Position numbers and translations under genes: made by a program. This document shows, piece by piece, positions 44,826-53,075 of a stretch of DNA of 64,000 bases; within the stretch, counting starts at the first letter, position 1; the number at the start of each line of letters is the position of its first letter. The DNA is from Planctomycetota bacterium. Its GTDB lineage: Bacteria; Planctomycetota; Phycisphaerae; UBA1845; PWPN01. The DNA lies in contig JAKLEZ010000008.1 in assembly GCA_022711465.1 (NCBI GenBank), positions 186,001 through 250,000 of the forward strand, written 5' to 3'. The notes beneath the pieces were generated by a model. That model did no database searches. It was not told where the DNA came from and saw only the letters and a program-made list of their open reading frames with translations.

Positions 44826-46196
44826 CTACTTCTCACCCACCACCGTCACCGTCGGCGGGCGGATGCTGCGCAACCGGCGTTCGACGCTCTCCTGAAAGGC
44901 TCGGGCATGCTCATACGACTGACGAGCCAGCGGCCACTCCAGCACGATATCCACCTCGTAGGTATCGGTCGCGTCGAGGAGCGGCCGCGCTTCGTGCAAG
45001 CGTTTCTCCAGTACCTCGAGACGGCCCATGCACTCGGTCATCTGGATTGAGATCTCACCCAGTTCGTCGTTGAGCTTGGCCACGTGGCTCCCGCCTTGGG
45101 CCGCGATCATTTCCTCGGTCCTGGCCGCCAACTCCGCTTGAGCGGCCGCCAGTTCGGCCGCCGCGTGATTCGCCTCACTGGTGGGGGCCAGGCCGCCCGC
45201 AACCTGCTGCTTGATTTGCTCGACCTTCTGGCGAAGGGCATCCAATTTGGCTCGAGCGGCGGCGAGGCTGGGATGCTCGGGCGCCGCTCGCAACTCCTTG
45301 ATCTTGGCGCCGACCTCCGCGATCTGCCGCTCAAGCGCCTCCTTGCGCATCCGGGTAGTATCGTATTTCAGGGAGACTTCCTGCTTCTCAGTCTCCAGCC
45401 GCCGGATCATCTCCACCACCGATTCTCGGGTCAACTCGACCTGGCGTGCCTTGTCCAGCAGCGTCCGCCGCGTTTCCTGCAGGCGGCGGAGATTATCTCG
45501 GGCAAGCGACACTTCCTTCGACGCGAGCTTCATCGTTTCCTCGGTTCGACCAAGCTCCATCTTGTGAACCTCCGTCAGTGCGTTCCGCAGCCGTTCACAG
45601 ATGGCCAGGAGAACCTCATTCGCGCCCGTGTCGACCGGCATGGAAACATGCACCATGCCCAGGAGCGTGACCTCGCTCTGGATGCCCGACTCGTCAATCG
45701 TCGTTGTGGCAAAAGTCTTGGCCGCCCCATCCGGCGCTCCCATCACCCCCTCCATTCCACCCATTCTACCAGCCGCCGCCGGCCCGCCGAACCCAAGTCC
45801 ACGCGAAGCGCCCGCAGGCCCTGCTCCGCCCGCGCCGTACCGCGAACCTCCGCCCACTGGACCACCGTAACCGCCCAGTCCCGCCCCGGCTTGCCCAGCG
45901 GACACGGTTCCACCCATCGCTTCGAAGATCACGTCACCAATGTCGACCACATCTTCACCGTAGACGCTTCGAAGCGCGGATTTGACCACCGGGCTGCTCT
46001 TGAGGAGAGCTCCGACGACTTCGGACGTCAGCGGCAACACCGCCGGATCGCACGTGATCTTGACCAGGCAACTGGCCTCCTGCCCCGGCGTAAGCTTCGG
46101 CTTGGCCGGCGGCGTGGTCGGTTCGGCCGCCATTGCCAGCCCCGCGATCGTCAACCCGCCGAGAAGAGCGAACGTCATACGATTCAGCGAACTCAT
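44826..46196 (-). CDS. exported Gly-rich coiled-coil protein, third gene of the second sigma operon
   Basis: 456 residues. Signal peptide MTFALLGGLTIAGLAMAA; a domain at about 35-95 (SCLVKITCDPAVLPLTSEVV); a Gly/Ala-rich stretch of about 55 residues (100-155; GGYGGPVGGGSRYG and similar); then a long coiled coil from about 200 to 405 (MKLASKEVSLARDNLRRL, LRQKVEQIKQQVAGGL, LNDELGEISIQMTECM). The C-terminal 50 residues look like a small folded cap. A chain-length or envelope scaffold role is possible, but no family is recognised. It starts in an ATGA overlap with the anti-sigma gene and has GGAGAT upstream. Confidence 0.78.
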   Translation of the reverse strand: MSSLNRMTFALLGGLTIAGLAMAAEPTTPPAKPKLTPGQEASCLVKITCDPAVLPLTSEVVGALLKSSPVVKSALRSVYGEDVVDIGDVIFEAMGGTVSAGQAGAGLGGYGGPVGGGSRYGAGGAGPAGASRGLGFGGPAAAGRMGGMEGVMGAPDGAAKTFATTTIDESGIQSEVTLLGMVHVSMPVDTGANEVLLAICERLRNALTEVHKMELGRTEETMKLASKEVSLARDNLRRLQETRRTLLDKARQVELTRESVVEMIRRLETEKQEVSLKYDTTRMRKEALERQIAEVGAKIKELRAAPEHPSLAAARAKLDALRQKVEQIKQQVAGGLAPTSEANHAAAELAAAQAELAARTEEMIAAQGGSHVAKLNDELGEISIQMTECMGRLEVLEKRLHEARPLLDATDTYEVDIVLEWPLARQSYEHARAFQESVERRLRSIRPPTVTVVGEK

Positions 46197-46822
46197 AGTC
46201 GATCTCCTTTCGAAGTCTCAAGTTCCACCAGCCGCTTCCGGGCGACGGACGCGGCATTCGTGCCTGGAAACAGCTCGATCGTCTGCCGGTACGAGCGGGC
46301 CGCGGCATCGCGCAGGTTAAGCTCGCGGTACGCCCGGTCCGCCTGGTAGACCATCAGGAAAGCCGTCCGCTCCAGCTCCTGGTCGAACCGAGCCAGCGTG
46401 TCCGCCACGGGGGCGTCCGCCGCCTCGTCCGCAAGAGCCGCCTGCTGAGCTCCAGCCTGGATCCGGTTGTCCGCAAGCGCCGCCCGAAGCTCGCCGCGAA
46501 GCTGCCGGATCTCTGCACGCAAAGCCGCGATTTCCCCCGGAACGTCGGCCGGCTTGGCGTTCCGCGAAGTCGGCCCCTGACGGTCGACCTGGACGATGGG
46601 GCGGCCGTCCTCGCTCGGCTGCCCCCACGGCACGGTCGCCAGCAGCGCCAGACACGCCGCCACCCCGGCTACGGCCGCCACCGACCCACCTGCAATTCGC
46701 CACCACCGCTGCCGCTTGACCCGCGCTCGGACCCGATCCGCCAGATGGCCCGCGAGCATCGGCGGCGGACCCGCCAACCGATCACCTTGCCTCAACAATT
46801 GCTCGATCCGATCCTGGCTCAC
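46193..46822 (-). CDS. probable membrane anti-sigma factor with C-terminal TPR-like helices
   Basis: 209 residues, start overlapping the sigma stop by ATGA. The N-terminal 38 residues are polar (RIEQLLRQGDRLAGPPP), a membrane span lies near 45-63 (SVAAVAGVAACLALLATV), then a coiled coil (GEIAALRAEIRQLRGELRAA) and, at about 150-205, a TPR-like pair (MVYQADRAYRELNLRDAAA, YRQTIELFPGT). No zinc anti-sigma motif. The role is inferred from topology and coupling to the sigma gene, as in the operon at 39770-41834. Confidence 0.7.
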   Translation of the reverse strand: MSQDRIEQLLRQGDRLAGPPPMLAGHLADRVRARVKRQRWWRIAGGSVAAVAGVAACLALLATVPWGQPSEDGRPIVQVDRQGPTSRNAKPADVPGEIAALRAEIRQLRGELRAALADNRIQAGAQQAALADEAADAPVADTLARFDQELERTAFLMVYQADRAYRELNLRDAAARSYRQTIELFPGTNAASVARKRLVELETSKGDRL

Positions 46823-47442
46823 GATAGCCCTCCATCATCCGCCAGATCACCCAATAACTCCCTCAGCCGCTTCCTCGCCCGGTGCAGCCGAGCCTCCACC
46901 GTATTGATCGAGACCGCCAGCACCTCCGCCACCTCGCCAGAACTCATCTGCTCCAGATACCGCAACACGACCACCTCTCGGTATATCTCCGGCATCTGCC
47001 GAACAACCGTCCGAATGCGATCCAACACTTCGCGGTCCGCCAAGGGCAGCTGCTCCGCCACCGCCCGGTGGCTCAGCCCGTCCAGCACCGTTTCCTTCGC
47101 CTGCAGCCGCGGGAACCACCGCAAGACCAGCCGGCGACGACGCCCTTGCGACCGGCAGGTATTGACCACGATTCGGGTCAGCCAAGACGAGAACCGGGCC
47201 TCGCGGCGGAAGCTCGGCAAGCCCTTGAGAACGGCGACGAAGACGTCTTGCACAACGTCGTCGATGTCCTCCGGCCAGCCCAGGAGCCGATACACCATCC
47301 CCGCCACCCGGGGCTGATAACGGTCCACCAGCCGGTCAAAAGCCGAGCGGTCCCCGGCCACGAATCCTTCGACGAGCCGTTCCTCGTCAAACTCGGCGGG
47401 GCTGGTCGTGCGGTCCGCTGGGATCGCCCGGATGTTCGACAT
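46819..47442 (-). CDS. ECF-type RNA polymerase sigma factor
   Basis: 207 residues from the ATG at 47442; the frame is open 46 codons further, but a TAATAT hexamer 8 nt before this ATG and the family length support it. Region 2: DRSAFDRLVDRYQPRVAGMV near 32, DIDDVVQDVFVAVLKGL near 60, FSSWLTRIVVNTCRSQGRRR near 85. Region 4: ADREVLDRIRTVV, EIYREVVVLRYLEQMSSGEV and NTVEARLHRARKRLREL. It is unlike the sigma at 39770 in detail and so probably recognises a different promoter. Confidence 0.95.
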   Translation of the reverse strand: MSNIRAIPADRTTSPAEFDEERLVEGFVAGDRSAFDRLVDRYQPRVAGMVYRLLGWPEDIDDVVQDVFVAVLKGLPSFRREARFSSWLTRIVVNTCRSQGRRRRLVLRWFPRLQAKETVLDGLSHRAVAEQLPLADREVLDRIRTVVRQMPEIYREVVVLRYLEQMSSGEVAEVLAVSINTVEARLHRARKRLRELLGDLADDGGLS

Positions 47443-47450
47443 CAGTGACC

Positions 47451-47456
47451 ATATTA
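47451..47456 (-). promoter_or_regulatory. -10-like TAATAT just before the second sigma gene
   Basis: TAATAT on the minus strand is 8 nt before the ATG at 47442. No ribosome site and no clear -35 are seen. Confidence 0.35.
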
Positions 47457-47620
47457 GACGATCGAGAGCGGCCTGACTTACCGCAAGTTGTGCCTTTTTC
47501 ACCCCGGGCCGGATGAGAGTGTGTGCCATTGCTGAATGGCGGCCTCCATGACCTGTTACCTGCCGACGGCCGATCGCCAACGGCTCTCTGATCGCCGCTC
47601 CCGATTTCCCGATGCCACGG

Positions 47621-47626
47621 TATAAT
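47621..47626 (+). promoter_or_regulatory. consensus -10 TATAAT, 7 nt before the GTPase start
   Basis: A perfect TATAAT followed by ccccgcc and the ATG at 47634. The transcript should start at the A of the start codon or within a base or two. No clear -35. Confidence 0.6.
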
Positions 47627-47633
47627 CCCCGCC

Positions 47634-48647
47634 ATGGCCTTGAACCTGACTCCCGACTACTTCGAGGCGGACCGCAAGTATCGCCAGGCGCACACCCCGG
47701 AGGAGAAGCTGGCCGCTCTGGAGGAAATGCTCCGGACCATACCCAAGCACAAGGCCAGCGAGAAGAAACAGGCGGATATCAAGCGGCGGATCAGTGAGCT
47801 TCGCGAGGCCCCGGCAAAGAAGAAGGGGGCCGCAGTCGATCCGTACCACATTCCGCCCCAGGGCGGCGGGCAGGCCCTGCTCCTCGGTCTGCCCAACAGC
47901 GGCAAGTCCTCGATCGTCGGATGCCTGACCAAGGCCGCGGTCAAGATCACCGACTTCCCGTTCGGCACGGCCCTGCCCGTGCCCGGCATGGCCCACCACG
48001 AGGACGTGCCCATCGAGTTGGTCGATCTGCCGCCGGTGACGCCCGACCACATGCCGCCGGGAATGCTGGGGGCGATCCGCAATACCAATGTGCTGCTGCT
48101 GGTGGTCGACTCGGCGGCCGACAGCGTCCTCGAGGACCTCGACACGCTACTCAACATCCTCCGATCCTACGGCCTGCAGTGGGATCGGGCCAGCGGCGAC
48201 GACGAGGCCAGCGCCACAAGGGAGGACGACGCATCGGAACCCGGCCTGGCCGTCGGTCCACACGCCCTGATCGTGTGCAACAAGTGCGACCTGCCCGCTG
48301 CGGCCGCCAACCTGGAGGTGCTCCGAGAGCTGCGCACCAGCCCGCCGCCGATGATGCCCGTCTCCGCCCTCACCGGCGAAGGACTCAAGGAGATGCTCGC
48401 CTACCTGTTCAGTCTGCTGGGCGTGATTCGTGTCTACACCAAACTGCCGGGAAAACCACCCGACAGAGAGAAACCGTTTGTTCTGCCGGCCGGCAGCACG
48501 GTCGGCGAACTGGCCCGCATGATTCACAAGGACATCGCCGATCACCTCAAGCATGCCCGCATCTGGGGCGAGAAGGTCTTCAACGGTCAGCAGGTTCACG
48601 CCACCCATGTGCTCGACGATCGCGACGTCGTGGAACTGCATACCTGA
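47634..48647 (+). CDS. DRG/Obg-related GTPase with C-terminal TGS domain
   Basis: 337 residues. An N-terminal helical stretch (LAALEEMLRTIPKHKASEKK, about 20-60) resembles the front of DRG proteins. The GTPase core has G1 GLPNSGKSS near 83, G4 NKCD near 222 and a G5-like SALTGEG near 250. G3 reads VDLPPV near 126, where DxxG is expected, so the Gly is replaced by Pro. The TGS domain is at about 265-337 (RVYTKLPGKPPDREKPFVL, ARIWGEKVFNGQQV, LDDRDVVELHT). DRG proteins act with ribosomes in archaea and eukaryotes; the bacterial role is unclear. Start fixed by a TATAAT 7 nt upstream. Confidence 0.9.
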   Translation: MALNLTPDYFEADRKYRQAHTPEEKLAALEEMLRTIPKHKASEKKQADIKRRISELREAPAKKKGAAVDPYHIPPQGGGQALLLGLPNSGKSSIVGCLTKAAVKITDFPFGTALPVPGMAHHEDVPIELVDLPPVTPDHMPPGMLGAIRNTNVLLLVVDSAADSVLEDLDTLLNILRSYGLQWDRASGDDEASATREDDASEPGLAVGPHALIVCNKCDLPAAAANLEVLRELRTSPPPMMPVSALTGEGLKEMLAYLFSLLGVIRVYTKLPGKPPDREKPFVLPAGSTVGELARMIHKDIADHLKHARIWGEKVFNGQQVHATHVLDDRDVVELHT

Positions 48648-48932
48648 GACGCTGTCCCCACCCCGCACACCACACGCCGAGAAGATCAGCCTCGAAAGAC
48701 AAGCACCCGCAAAGCGAACGGCCGGTTGAGAGGCCCACACTTCGCACGTCGAACCGTGGTATTCCTCGGGATTGCGAACCAAGCCGATTCGCGGGCAGGA
48801 CCGGGCGAGTCGTGAGGTCCTCGCCACGACGAACACGCATCGGTAAAAACGCACACGGCTTCCGGCGAAGGAGTCGCTGGAAGCCATGGCTGGTCCATTC
48901 GGCCGGTCGTCGGAGACCGGCACAACGTGAAA

Positions 48933-50246
48933 TCACGAGGATTTCACGGCCGTCTTGTCATCGGTCTTCTTCTCGTCCGCGGGCTTGCTGATCTTCGCGC
49001 CTGCGGGCAGTTCGATGATCGTCCCGGCCGGCAACGCGAAGCTGCGCGTTCTGGGTACGCGGTCCTTGTTCAAGTCGTACAACTCGATCCAACGGGAGCT
49101 GTCGCCGTAGCACTGCCTGGCCAGAGAGGACCAGGAATCGTTGGCCGAGACCTTGTAGGCCCGATCGGCCGGAATCGGGTCGGCCACCTTCTTGGCCGTG
49201 GTAGCGGTAAGTGGCTTGGCTGTCGTGGTCGCGAACTTCGAGGCAGAGTCGGTCGCCGAACTGGTGAGGTCCTTCGATCCACCTGTGGTCGTCTCAGGGG
49301 CCGGGGGAATATTCAGCTTGGCACCGAGCCTCAGCCGGCGAGGGTCAATGTTGGGGTTGGCCTTGGCAATCAAATTGGCATACTTGCTGTGGCCAAGGTA
49401 CTTGAGGGCCAGCGAGGAGTAGGTATCGCCGGACTGGATAACATGGGTAGTCGTCTTGCCAGTGGTCGTCGACGCAGGCTTGAGGGTCGAATCGACCGGG
49501 CCGGTCAGCGATGATGTGAAGGATCTGTCGAGAGTCTTGGTCGTTGTGGCCAGGGGATCAACCGTGCCGACCCGGGTGGGCGACGTCATGCCCACAGACG
49601 GACGGGTGCTCGGCGGCAACGCTGACAGTCCAGGGGCGGGGGGCAACACCCCGACCGAAGGGGTCGTCGGCGTCGTGGTTCTGGGCATCGGACCCGGAGT
49701 CAGGGTCGAGGATCCGCCAAGCGAGGTGGAGCTGCCACCTGTGCCCAAGGGTGATCTCGTGGCATCCGGGAACGATGGTCCCGGCGGGTTCGACCCGGCA
49801 AGGGGACTGGAGGTCCTGCCCAGGCCGGTCGAGCCAGTTGAGCCCGTCAGGCCGTGACCCGAGGCTCCGCTCACGCCGCTCCCAGGAATCGTCGTTTCCA
49901 CAGGCCTGGGCCGCAGCGGCGACGACGACGTGTCTCGCACCACCGGCGAAATCGGGGAAGAGGACATGTCGGAGCCCCCGGTTCTCGGCCCCGTCGGAGC
50001 AGCCGAATCCGGACGCTTGGCCAGCGTGGGCCCCCCGCCGGTGGCCGTCTTCTGGGCCGCACCGGTCAGAGTCGGATTGCCGTTCTTGTCCTTGTCGGCG
50101 CTTGCCGCTCCGCTCGTGTTGCCACTGCCGGCGGCGTCCCCAGGCTTGTTCGCCGAGCTGCCCCGGTTGCCCCAAACCAGATAACTGGTTCCTAGAACAA
50201 TCAAGAGGACAGCCACACCGATGGCAATTGTCGTATCTCGTCGCAT
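48933..50246 (-). CDS. membrane-anchored protein with two LysM domains
   Basis: 437 residues from the ATG at 50246 (GAGGG upstream). An N-terminal span (IAIGVAVLLIVLGTSYLVW) is followed by about 230 residues of Ser/Thr/Pro/Gly linker. LysM 1 is near 270-320 (HVIQSGDTYSSLALKYLGH, NPNIDPRRLRLGAKL) and LysM 2 near 365-420 (YKVSANDSWSSLARQCYGD, LYDLNKDRV). LysM binds peptidoglycan or chitin-type sugars, so the protein probably bridges the membrane and wall. The start at 50384 is rejected because a good promoter lies there; see the promoter entry. Confidence 0.85.
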   Translation of the reverse strand: MRRDTTIAIGVAVLLIVLGTSYLVWGNRGSSANKPGDAAGSGNTSGAASADKDKNGNPTLTGAAQKTATGGGPTLAKRPDSAAPTGPRTGGSDMSSSPISPVVRDTSSSPLRPRPVETTIPGSGVSGASGHGLTGSTGSTGLGRTSSPLAGSNPPGPSFPDATRSPLGTGGSSTSLGGSSTLTPGPMPRTTTPTTPSVGVLPPAPGLSALPPSTRPSVGMTSPTRVGTVDPLATTTKTLDRSFTSSLTGPVDSTLKPASTTTGKTTTHVIQSGDTYSSLALKYLGHSKYANLIAKANPNIDPRRLRLGAKLNIPPAPETTTGGSKDLTSSATDSASKFATTTAKPLTATTAKKVADPIPADRAYKVSANDSWSSLARQCYGDSSRWIELYDLNKDRVPRTRSFALPAGTIIELPAGAKISKPADEKKTDDKTAVKSS

Positions 50247-50620
50247 TGTGAATCCCTCAGACATATGGCGGGGGGGCGGCCGGGCAGGTGCACCACACCA
50301 TGACCACCCAGGTCGCGTCCGTGCATCGCGCTTCTTTCCAGAACCTGCGGCCCAGTACGCCACTGCTCCGCTTGTGGAAAACAACGCTCGAATATAGCGT
50401 AAAACCGTCCCTGGTCAAGAGGGAAAGGGCGAAACGTCGCCACGTCAGAACGCGAAATCGGCCAACCGATACAATCAAGGAGCCGGAACAAGCCCTGCTC
50501 GCCCAAACAGGGCAACAGAAGGGAAACCAACGGCGAGACGGGGAGCGGCCGGGGGTGAAATCAGCTGTGAGTTTCGATGTCCGCTCACGATGCGCCAACC
50601 GGTAATGCCAGGATTCGGGC
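50247..50620. other. 5' leader and promoter region of the LysM gene
   Basis: 374 nt. A strong promoter at 50391-50418 gives a leader of about 135 nt before the LysM ATG. Nothing else was recognised. Confidence 0.5.
50391..50418 (-). promoter_or_regulatory. sigma-70-type promoter of the LysM gene
   Basis: On the minus strand TTGACC (50413-50418), 16-bp spacer, TATATT (50391-50396): five of six matches in each box. Transcription should begin near 50384, so the untranslated leader is long compared with the leaderless genes in this window. Confidence 0.65.
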
Positions 50621-50995
50621 TCACTTGAAACCGACGCCGACTCGCTGCGAATCGAATCGGCGGTAAGTGTTCTGCGATCCATCGAAACCGCGGCCCTGGT
50701 AGTCGATGAATCGCTCGTTGAACACGATCACCTGGCCTGGAGAGTAGAAGGACGGAGTCGAAGGCCAGTCACTCCGGCAGGCGAAGTCCGACCCGGAGTA
50801 CAGACCGGGCCGGCGATCGAAAAGCAGGGCGGAAGCATACCCGCGCTCCCGCTTCGCCACCAGGGTGCCCTGCGGCTTCTCCGCGGCAACCGAATGCCGC
50901 TGCAAACAGCGCCCGGCCGGTCCGTGCCGATCAGGGCCGCAGCCGGCGACGGCGAACATCACCAGGCTTGAGATGATCAACACCCACGTCCGCAC
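50621..50995 (-). CDS. small predicted lipoprotein
   Basis: 124 residues from a GTG with GGGAGG 8 nt upstream. Signal peptide MRTWVLIISSLVMFAVAGC with lipobox VAGC. The mature part has scattered Arg/Tyr and a closing stretch PGQVIVFNERFIDYQGRGFDG. No family recognised. Confidence 0.65.
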   Translation of the reverse strand: MRTWVLIISSLVMFAVAGCGPDRHGPAGRCLQRHSVAAEKPQGTLVAKRERGYASALLFDRRPGLYSGSDFACRSDWPSTPSFYSPGQVIVFNERFIDYQGRGFDGSQNTYRRFDSQRVGVGFK

Positions 50996-51365
50996 GCTTC
51001 AGACCTCCCTCCGGACATACCCGCCCTCCAACTCGCACCCGGCATCCATCGTGCCGTCCGGCCCATCACCAGGCCCTCTGCCCGATAAGACCTCGCCTCC
51101 ATCCCTGCCAACGCGAATCCCGGCAGAATATGACGACTTTAACGACCGGGTCGTCTGTAGCGAAGGGCTGCCGGGTGACGATGGTCCTCGAAGGCACGTC
51201 GCCTCAAGCGAATATAAACCATTCAAAAATATAAACTTAAGACGAATCACCGCGATGCTGCGAGGACCAAGCAATGGAATTGCCGCACCAGAAGTCAACG
51301 CACCCCCAGTGGAAGCTGTGGATCTCATAACCTACTTCGGGTTAAGATCTTACGGTTCTACGGAC
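50996..51365. other. gap with an AT-rich promoter-like island
   Basis: 370 nt. The stretch 51205-51245 is sharply AT-rich, with two TATATT hexamers on the minus strand (51211-51216 and 51228-51233), suited to the lipoprotein gene downstream. No small gene seen. Confidence 0.5.
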
Positions 51366-53075
51366 TTAAAGGATGTCCCCCTCGCGAATCCAGCCCACCA
51401 GCTGTGCAGCCGTGCCCCCATCCGGCCTTGCCTCGGCGACAAGCAGTTCTGCGGCCTGGCAAGTCTGGAACAATCGCCAGACTTCCGTGAGCTCGGTATC
51501 CGGATGCACGACCGGCGGGGAAGGCGACAGGAGATCGCAGGCCAGCACCAGACCGTCGAGACTTCCGGTCCGGAGAGCGTGCCGGATGGTGGGCATATTG
51601 ACCACGCCCAGAAGATCACCCTGCTCGCTCACGACGGGATAGCTCTCCTGACCGCTGCGCGACACGACGTCCAGCATCGATCCCAAAGAAGCGTTGAAGC
51701 AGAAGGTCGCTACCGGCCGCCGCATGATCTCCGCCGCCCGGCGACCCTCCAGAAGAACCCTCACCCCCCGAGCCGCCCCGAGGTCCAAACCCCGCCGCAG
51801 GAGACTCAGATCGTACATGTTGCCCGGCACCAGCCGCTGCACAATCCACGCGGACAGGGCAGCCACACACATCAGCGGGACAATCAGGCCGAGCTCATAG
51901 TGTCCCAGCTTCATCATGATGATCAGGGCACAAAGCGGGGCTTGAAATGTCCCCGCGATCATGCCGGCCATGCCCAAAAGGCCCGCGGCCGCTCGGTCGA
52001 AGCCCATCGCTCCGCCGATACAGGCGCCCAGAGCCGCGCCCATCACCAGGGCAGGTGCGAACGCGCCGCCGGGACATCCGCTCGACAAGGTCAGCACGGT
52101 GGCGGCCAGCTTGGCCAAGGCGACGATACCCACCAGCAACAGGGGCAGGGAGGCGCCAACGAGGGCCTCGATGTGGTCGTAGCCAACACCCTGAACCTGC
52201 GGGACGAAGGCGGCGATGCACCCGACGGCCAGGCCTCCCAGCGACGGCTTGACCCACACCGGAACCGACCATCGATTCACGCGCTCGTAAAGGGCCTGCG
52301 ATGAACGCATGTAGAGCACACTCAGGGCCGCACACAGCACCGCCAACGGCAGGGCCAGAAGCAGGAGCCTCGGGCCGGCCACCGGGATCGAAGGCAGGTA
52401 GATAGCAGGCTCGAGACCGAACGCCCATTCATTCACCGCGCTGGCCGCGACGCTGGCGAGCATCACCGGCGCCATTGTCTTGATGCGGAAATCCCGGAGG
52501 ACAACTTCGAGCACAAACATGACCCCACCGATGGGCGCGCTGAACACCGCCGCCATACCCGCGGCAGCCCCGCAGCCCATCATGACCTGGATGTCGTGCT
52601 TCTCCAGACGACTCCATCTCCAGGCGTAAGAGCCAGTTACAGCACCCAGCTCCACGATCGGGCCTTCCGGTCCCGCCGATCCACCGGAGCCAAGCGTGAT
52701 CATTGAACTCGCGGCCGCGGCACCCATTCGGAGATCGTCGAGCGGGCGGTCCTCGGCGGCGCTGTGGATCACAACCGGAACGCCATGCCCGGAACGAGCC
52801 CGCAAGTACCGGTAAAGCAGTAGGCCGACGACAAGACCGCCCAGGGCGGGCATGGTCAGCCGGGTCAACCAGGCGAAGCCGCCCAGCTCCGCCTGTAGCC
52901 AGCTGCTGAGCAGCTGAAGACCGTGAACCCCGCCACGGAAGGCCAACGCCAGACCGCCGGTACCCACACCGGTCAGCAGGGCCAACACCAGGATCCTGGC
53001 GTGGTAGAACACAGTCTGGCTTCGTTCACTCATAACAACGGCGGGCGACTCGCCGCAGACCTGACGCGGGGTCAC
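51366..53075 (-). CDS. CLC-family chloride channel/transporter with two CBS domains
   Basis: 569 residues from a GTG at 53075 overlapping the MutS2 stop (GTGA); the ATG at 53033 is a possible later start. CLC motifs: GHGVPVV (GSGIP-like) near 90, GSGGSAGPEGPIVELG near 127 with the gating Glu, SAPIGGVMFVLEV near 175 and CPGGAFAPALVMGAALG near 345 (GxFxP). After the membrane part, two CBS domains lie at about 440-565 (IMRRPVATFC, VVSEQGDLLGVV, LLVAEARPDGG). The gating Glu suggests proton-coupled exchange rather than a passive channel. Coupled to mutS2 by overlap; no functional link is known. Confidence 0.93.
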   Translation of the reverse strand: MTPRQVCGESPAVVMSERSQTVFYHARILVLALLTGVGTGGLALAFRGGVHGLQLLSSWLQAELGGFAWLTRLTMPALGGLVVGLLLYRYLRARSGHGVPVVIHSAAEDRPLDDLRMGAAAASSMITLGSGGSAGPEGPIVELGAVTGSYAWRWSRLEKHDIQVMMGCGAAAGMAAVFSAPIGGVMFVLEVVLRDFRIKTMAPVMLASVAASAVNEWAFGLEPAIYLPSIPVAGPRLLLLALPLAVLCAALSVLYMRSSQALYERVNRWSVPVWVKPSLGGLAVGCIAAFVPQVQGVGYDHIEALVGASLPLLLVGIVALAKLAATVLTLSSGCPGGAFAPALVMGAALGACIGGAMGFDRAAAGLLGMAGMIAGTFQAPLCALIIMMKLGHYELGLIVPLMCVAALSAWIVQRLVPGNMYDLSLLRRGLDLGAARGVRVLLEGRRAAEIMRRPVATFCFNASLGSMLDVVSRSGQESYPVVSEQGDLLGVVNMPTIRHALRTGSLDGLVLACDLLSPSPPVVHPDTELTEVWRLFQTCQAAELLVAEARPDGGTAAQLVGWIREGDIL

